From NCBI GenBank assembly GCA_028751875.1, contig CM054151.1:41308148-41372147 (forward strand): a stretch of DNA of 64,000 nucleotides, given 5' to 3'. The notes below the pieces were generated by a model. That model had not been told where the DNA came from and did not search any database. It saw nothing but the letters and a program-made list of their open reading frames with translations. Position numbers and translations under genes: made by a program. Origin of the DNA: Rapana venosa. Its lineage: Eukaryota > Mollusca > Gastropoda > Neogastropoda > Muricidae. Positions 57,930 to 64,000 of the stretch are shown one piece after another (within the stretch, counting starts at the first letter, position 1; each line of letters begins with the position of its first letter).

Positions 57930-58330
57930 GACTTGTTCCTCGGCTAGAGCTCCGAGGTTCACTAATGGTGAGATTCTGTGTATACCACCGTTTTAACCCA
58001 CCATTAGGCTAAGGAAGCTGCGTTCCCACTTGATGTCTAAACACACCAGTGCGCATGCGTTTTTGAAATTTTGTCATCGTTTCCAATGGTCTACTCTTCC
58101 GATAGGTGGAATGGGTTGAAATGTGTGCAGGATGTTCTGCGTGCGTTCGCACACAGGACTTAGGTTCATATTCTCGTTTAATGGATTTGAGTGGGGGTGG
58201 AGTCGGCACTGATGTTAACTGTTGGGGAAAAGTTCCCATGAACAGGCGTCTCAGTGGTAGCTCAAATCTCGGATCAATCCCGGGCCGTCAAATTATGAGT
58301 GCAATGCTCTAACCATCTGGCTACCCCCTC
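57930..58330 (-). repeat. Family A SINE with second-type tail
   Basis: The tail (TCCTCGGCTAGAGCTCCGAG, GTGAGATTCTG) runs into the shared core (TTTTGAAATTTTGTCATCG) and to the head GGTAGCCAGATGGTTAGAGC on the minus strand. Confidence 0.78.
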
Positions 58331-59454
58331 CCCCAAAAAACTGTGTATAAAGATCACTGTAGGCTTAATTAAGAAGAACAACATGCGTTCTGTTCTGTTC
58401 TTTTTGTCAGAATAGGCCTCTTTCCTCTAAAATTCCGATCAGTAGAGCTTTACTGTAATCAAGGTACTGGCTGAATTAAAAAAAAAAATCGCCCTAATAT
58501 ATAAAAATGTCAGCGACGCTGCATTCCTTTAAAGCTGATAGCAAATCCGAGTAGCACTAAGTAGAAAAGAACAAACATCGTCATTAGCGTCTTTCGAGAG
58601 AAATGCCTGTGGCTAATGAAAGTAATCAGATACTTAACACCTGTGTTCAAAGTTCTGTCGTAAGGCCATCTTTTTTGCTTACCGATACTGACTGTTAAAT
58701 CATTGTACACTCTTTTCATAAGGACGTTAAAATAAAGCGCTAAGATGTAACCAATCACTCATTTTGTTTTACACCCAATTACCCCCCCCCCCCACCCCCC
58801 TATTGCGCCGACTACTCATTTTATTTCACACCCAACATCATAACCCCACCCCCCTTCTAAAAAAAAATCCGTTATAGCTGTTCCGCCTGTGTGACGTGTC
58901 AGAGTTCATATGTCTGTACACGTGCTTGAATGCAATATGTTAATACATTGCCAGTAGTACAATTACAAGATTCACATATCAGAACCATATTTCTATACCA
59001 CCAATACAGTCGGCCAAAACAGACCAGGACACTACATAACGGACGCACTGACAGAAAGGTAGGTGGCCGATCACTTGTTTTCAATCCGCGATAATCTTCT
59101 CAACGGATCAAAGGATTATTGTTGGTTTCCGCGCCACTGGCGGCACTGCTGGGTGATTGTGTGGCTGTGACATAGGATCCCTGCCAACCGCTGCGCACCC
59201 TTTGTGGCCTCTGAATGGTCCTTTGTCAGAGCGACACAGGATACTACTGCAGTATTGCAGGTTCCACTCACTGTCAGAGACATGAAGGAAATAAGGATGT
59301 TTTTATCCTGTTGTCTTTTCTCATTATACTTCCACATCGCCAGAAACACACGTCATTCTGTCTGTATAATTATACGTGGTTGATATACACACCCGCAGAA
59401 CGATAAATTATTGTTGGGAGGACCTCAGTTTATACTTATTTAATCCTAAATCCA

Positions 59455-59740
59455 TTACGTATTTATTCTTTTATTTTGAGGATACAGGAATAAGCAATTA
59501 AGTGGGTTTTTTTTAATTTTTAAAAACATGCAGTCCCAGATGCAGTTTTGTAACTTTTGATATCCGTTTTCACTGGCACACAATGGTCTACTCTTCTAAA
59601 AAGTAGAACATGTTAAATGTGGCCAAGATGGTTTTGGATGCGTTTGCACAAGGGGCCTTGGTTTATATTCTAATCTGAAAGACTTTTGTGGGGAGTGAAG
59701 TCGGCACTGATGTTAAAGCCTCATCCAAAAAATTTATAGA
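59455..59740 (-). repeat. Family A SINE (first-type tail), head missing
   Basis: TTTATTCTTTTATTTTGAGG tail, CACTGGCACACAATGG core, ends at AGTCGGCACTGATGTTAA. Confidence 0.75.
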
Positions 59741-60558
59741 AAGAAAGAGTTCAAACCAATGTTAACTGCAGCCAAAAACCCCACCACCAACATAAAAACA
59801 ACATGACAAACAACAATAGCAAAAAAACCCCCAAACTAAAAAACAAAACAAAAACCAAAAAAGAAACAAAATCTTACTTTCTACAGACAACTCAATGGCC
59901 AAACTACACCCTTAGTTACTGCCAATCACCTAGTGAGATGCTCTAACCCCTTACCTGGTTTGCTGTACAATGTCTAAGTTGTGATAGACACCCTCATTTA
60001 AATCTATCTGTAATGTTTAGACACCAGCGCCGATGTCGGAATGCGGCTACCTAAATGGTGGTGGTGGTGCAGGTGGGAGTGGGGTGTGGAACGGTCACAT
60101 GCACAGATATCTCAGCATTGGTGAACCTGGGAGCTCAAGCCGAGGAACATGGGTGAAATGTCATCTCTTTCTATTGTCTGAAAAGATAATAATATATATA
60201 TTCAAGTTATAACAGAGTGCTGCCAGACAGTATATACTCCAAGGAAATTATTCCCAGTAGTAGATTGTGAAAGAAAGAAAGAGGTCTTGAAATGCAGACT
60301 ATGAATTGGGCAAGAAAGAAAGAGTACTTGCAATGCTGAGCTGTAACAACTCGAGGGAGAAAAAGAGATATCTATCCTTCCCTTCCTTATGTCTCAGGTG
60401 AAATGCATCAATTATTTTGGACTTACAGCAAATAAATGCAGTCTGGCATTGCTGTAAACCGTGTGTAACATCTTATTACACATTGGAAGCGTATAATGGC
60501 CATACTGAATGTATACATATATGTATACCTATATTATTGCTGATCTATATACTTGTGT

Positions 60559-61565
60559 AGCATGTTTTAGTAAATGTTGTATGAATAAGAAGGGTGAAGA
60601 CAATACGATGCAGGAAAGGAGGAGTTAGAATTTGAACAAGGGAAGATAGAAGTGGTAGACGAATTCTGCAACCTGGGAGAGATGATGAGCTGCAAAGTAA
60701 AATCTGAGCTGTCAGAACCAGGATTGCGAGTAAAAGTATGTTCTTTCGAGCCAGAAGGCCCATAGAGCCAGAGCTTATCCCGGTTTCTGTAGCGTTAAGC
60801 GAACTGATGGTTTTTCACCACCCCTGTGACAGGACGCTAGTCTGTCGCCAGATACTTCCCCAGCAGAGCTGGTACCCACTTGTACACCTGGGTGGAGTAA
60901 GGAAAATAGGAGTAAAGTGTCTTTCCCAAGGACACAACACCGAGCCGAGCGGGGATCGAACCCGCGACCTCTGGATCACGAGTTGACCGCCTAAACCACT
61001 CGACCATGGTGCCTCCGTGGATTGCGAGTGCTTGGAAGAAATGGAAAGAATTGGCAAGTCTGCTCGGAAATCAGAAAATCCCACTGGAGAGACGCTGTCT
61101 GATATATAAGGCCTGCATCAGACCTGTTCTCCTGTATGGCTCGGAGACGTGGGTTTTCACAAAAACCGTCGAGCGTTTGTTGAAGAGCTGTGAAAACCGA
61201 ATGCTACGCTACATGACAAAGATCAAATGGGAAGACAGGATCACAAATGAAAAAATATGGAGAATGTGCAAAGTTGATGATCTGAAGTCTTTAGCTAGTA
61301 CCAATAGACTGCAATGGTTTGGGCACGTTCAACGGAAAGCAGACCACCACATCATAAAAAGAGCAATGAACTTCGTAGTGGATGGAAAGAGACCATAGGG
61401 AAGACCAAGCAAAACCTGGGCTGCCTGTATTGCAGATGATCTTAGAGAAAGGGGCATAAATAAGGAGGAAGCTCAAAAAAGAGAGAGATGGAGAAGGCTC
61501 ATCAATGTCAAACCTCCCATGGGAGAAACATGACAAAAAAGGAAGAAGAAGCATGTTTTAGTAAA
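60559..61565 (+). mobile_element. 5'-truncated LINE fragment with 16-bp target duplication, interrupted by a SINE
   Basis: AGCATGTTTTAGTAAA occurs at 60559-60574 and 61550-61565 and brackets the element. Inside are plus-strand reverse-transcriptase C-terminal sequences: IEVVDEFCNLGEMMSC before the SINE, and IASAWKKWKELASLLGNQKI, ACIRPVLLYGSETWVF, NRLQWFGHVQRKADHH after it. A stop interrupts the frame near 61.40 kb before GRPSKTW. It ends in a short GAA tail. The copy is dead. Confidence 0.88.
60732..61018 (-). mobile_element. Family B tRNA-derived SINE, copy 2, nested in the LINE
   Basis: 287 bp, flanked by an 11-bp target duplication GGATTGCGAGT (60721-60731 and 61019-61029). Head on the minus strand: GGAGGCACCATGGTCGAGTG, box B GGTCGCGGGTTCGATCCC. 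About 98 per cent identical by eye to the copy at 40.2 kb. It is younger than the LINE it splits. Confidence 0.92.
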
Positions 61566-61589
61566 AATCACACAAACACACACTGCTCT

Positions 61590-61885
61590 CATCTCATCTA
61601 CTCCAGTAACCCCCTCTTGGGTCGTAGGGGCATTGCAGTGATGGACGTTGCACCAGTTGGCTCCATTTGTGGGGGTTGTGGGTAAGTGCCTGGGTTGTGG
61701 AGAAGTTCTTCCCGGTCCATCCAGTGATGTTGTCCGCCCATTTCTTCTTCGGCCTGCCTTGCCTTCTCTTCCTCTGTTCTGTTCCTTGCAGTATGGTCTG
61801 GCACATGCAACATTTTTTGTTTGTTTGCTCATTTTGCACATGAGTTGCTGTGACCCAGCAGCCCAAGGTTGATGGCTTCATGACG
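61590..61885 (-). mobile_element. LINE ORF2 C-terminal fragment
   Basis: The minus-strand frame includes CCMCQTILQGTEQRKRRQGR PKKKWADNITGWTG and NPHKWSQLVQRPSLQCPYDP, resembling the extreme C-terminus of a second LINE group. It abuts the right target duplication of the other LINE but lies in the opposite orientation. Confidence 0.7.
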
Positions 61886-64000
61886 GCTCTTCATGAACTT
61901 CTGACTTTGGGGATTTACCATGCAAGCCCAGGTATGGCTGGGGCAAAGAGATTGAGATGAGTGTCAGAAGAGCAACAGGACAGGAATGTCACTGAAAAAG
62001 AAAAGAAAACTATTATAACCGTAAACCCCACACTGACCCGTGCCCCTGTGACACAGGCCCACAAACCCCTTATATCCTGCAGTCCTGCCCAACCTTCAAC
62101 ACTCTAGAGACACCAGACATGGCCTAGCCCAGTACAGCTCCAGGAAAAAACTGTAAGGACAGGTGGGGTCACTATGACAGACTGCAGACTTTGCCATCCT
62201 GAACGGATTTTAATTTAATGTAGCCAGTGCATGCAGAGGAAGAAGAAGAAGATAACCGTAAACACACACAGCAATGCCATTCACCCCATTTAAGAGAAAT
62301 CAATGGGAGAAAAATCAGTTTAAAACATTTTATTGAGAAGACGCAACAACAAAGCAACACTCCCCCAAAAAACAACAATAAAACAAAACAACACAAAAAA
62401 CAACCACCACCACCCCCTTCAACACCAAACAATGAAACAAATCAGGTCAAAACAATGAAATAAATCATGATGAAAATAATTCATGTTATGTTTACCCATT
62501 AAGCAAGCAAAACAGGTATTCCCACAAAACATGCGTACACAAAAAATAAATAATACAGACTTCAAAAGGTAGGAAAGGACTATCTCCTACAGAAAACCCC
62601 ATGAATCTTATCATAAAGGAAAGAAAAAGTTGTGCAAGAAGTGTCAGACACTCACTCATATATACCCACACCAATACACACCTTTGGTCACAGTTGTCAC
62701 CACATTATAATACTCTTATTTTATTCATATCTAAACAAATGACATGGAAGAAAAATACTATGTACATACCGGTAATGAAATACCACAACAGCAACATGAA
62801 AAGATTAAACTTGGTGTGTGTGTGTGTGTTTGAGAGAGTGTGTGGATGTGTGTATGTGTGAGTGCATGCATGCAATTGTGCATGCATACATTTGAGTGTA
62901 TACTTATCAGTATGCTTGTGTGTAAAAGAGCATGTACACGTGACTGTGTGCATGCGTGTGTGTTTGTTTCATACACATGTCCATATGCTGCACAACTGCA
63001 AGTGTGAAAGAGACCACTGTCTACAACTCTAAGCTGATCTGTCCCTGTTGCGTACTTGTTATTCTCAAGATCGAATCTCTCTAATGAAAATGTTAAGCAA
63101 GGATATGTTTTTAACAAATATAAAACAGACTTTATTTCACACATGCATGGAAAGGGAACAGCAAGGCTGGAAATAAATGTATGAGACAGACAGCAAAAAG
63201 CAACCATAAAAACAACACAATAAGCCACTAATGTTTTTGATTTTCAAAGGAAATTGTTTCTTTGTCTTAAAAAACAAACTCATACAATATAAAGCAACAT
63301 AATGAATGAATGCTGACAAATTTTTTTTTCCTAAGAGCAACAGCAGAACATAACAGCTGTGTCTTGATAAAAAATAAAAAGTTCAATTAAGCCTAGTTTC
63401 AGCAAAAGGTTTAGACACAGTGACTTTAAGGTGAAATTCTGGTGATCTAAAAAAATATAGTCAAACTCATCTCCCATACTATATTGTATGTATCACAACA
63501 AACATACTGTCAGACAGTCCACACAAAAATCCCATAGAAATTGCGTGGAAAACATCCAAACCTTTTCACACTGCTGATTACTCACTGCTGAAGGATCTCT
63601 CAGCTATAATTTTGTTTTTATTCAATAATTGCTTGCTTCCCAAGTCAGCATTCATCATGCCAACTGCTTACTGCCATTTTTATTTGTTACTCTCTTTCAG
63701 TACTTATACAGAGTGGATACTTAAAATTTTTTCTTCTTCTTTATTCATTACTTCAGTATCCTAGGAATTCTTTCATATTCTCACACAGTGACTGATTGAC
63801 TGGTTTGATTTACCTATCTATCAATCTACTTACTTCCTCACTTTAAAGTATATAATTCCAACAGAACATTTCAGCACATTACTGATGATAATGACTGCAC
63901 CAAAACTTGTTACCAGTCCAATGTGATAAACAAATACTTTCCATAGTACAAGGGAGACAAATCCTAAAAGCAAACAAATTCAACTTTCAGTTTTCTCATT

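Larger units (their letters stand above)
56577..64000. other. Right-hand non-coding region
   Basis: Beyond the 3' UTR of the 416-aa gene I find SINEs (57.47-59.74 kb), a second-type tail module (60.01-60.16 kb), LINE fragments (60.58-61.88 kb), an A/C-rich stretch (62.3-62.45 kb), GT repeats (62.81-62.97 kb) and AT-rich DNA to the end. No coding exon recognised in 62-64 kb. Confidence 0.65.

Noticed and set aside
61006..61398. Host gene of about 130 aa
   Set aside because: It is the 3' part of a LINE reverse-transcriptase frame, bounded by a target duplication and interrupted by a stop and a SINE.

Overview
The window is metazoan nuclear DNA, most likely from a mollusc (probably a gastropod). 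Three multi-exon genes are interrupted by introns of 0.4-3.3 kb with GT-AG junctions. Their products align by eye along the full length of animal ketohexokinase and ABCF3. The non-coding DNA is packed with (GT)n, (GA)n, (TATC)n and (AT)n microsatellites, poly(C)/poly(G) runs, tRNA-headed SINEs and 5'-truncated non-LTR retrotransposons, which is typical of lophotrochozoan genomes. No bacterial, organellar or viral gene is visible. The species call is an inference from genome style, not from a diagnostic marker.

Layout. 3-233 (+): last coding exon of an unidentified gene that starts left of the window. 234-8.6 kb: intergenic, repeats. 8.6-18.3 kb (-): complete ketohexokinase (KHK) gene, seven coding exons, 319 aa. 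18.3-24.4 kb: intergenic, with SINEs and a GC-richer repeat. 24.4-43.9 kb (-): complete ABCF3 gene, 19 coding exons, 714 aa, with a non-autonomous piggyBac element in intron 7. 43.9-53.7 kb: intergenic, dense microsatellites and SINEs, and a LINE 3' fragment. 53.7-56.6 kb (+): a three-exon gene for an unrecognised 416-aa basic, Pro/Gly-rich protein. 56.6-64 kb: repeats, including a LINE fragment with a younger SINE nested inside it, both with clean target-site duplications. All exon joins were derived by hand from splice sites, reading phase and family knowledge, and every exon phase closes.

The three complete genes look functionally unrelated: fructose phosphorylation, translation-associated ATPase, unknown. 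KHK and ABCF3 are tandem on the minus strand and the 416-aa gene is on the plus strand.

The most unusual feature is a minisatellite of about 25 units, 29 bp each, at the 3' end of KHK coding exon 6. The repeat unit contains the exon end plus its 5' splice site, so the intron starts with about 14 copies of the authentic GTAAGT donor. A smaller parallel case is a 57-bp duplication that copies the 3' splice-site region of a 23-nt microexon in ABCF3. I found no novel multi-gene system.
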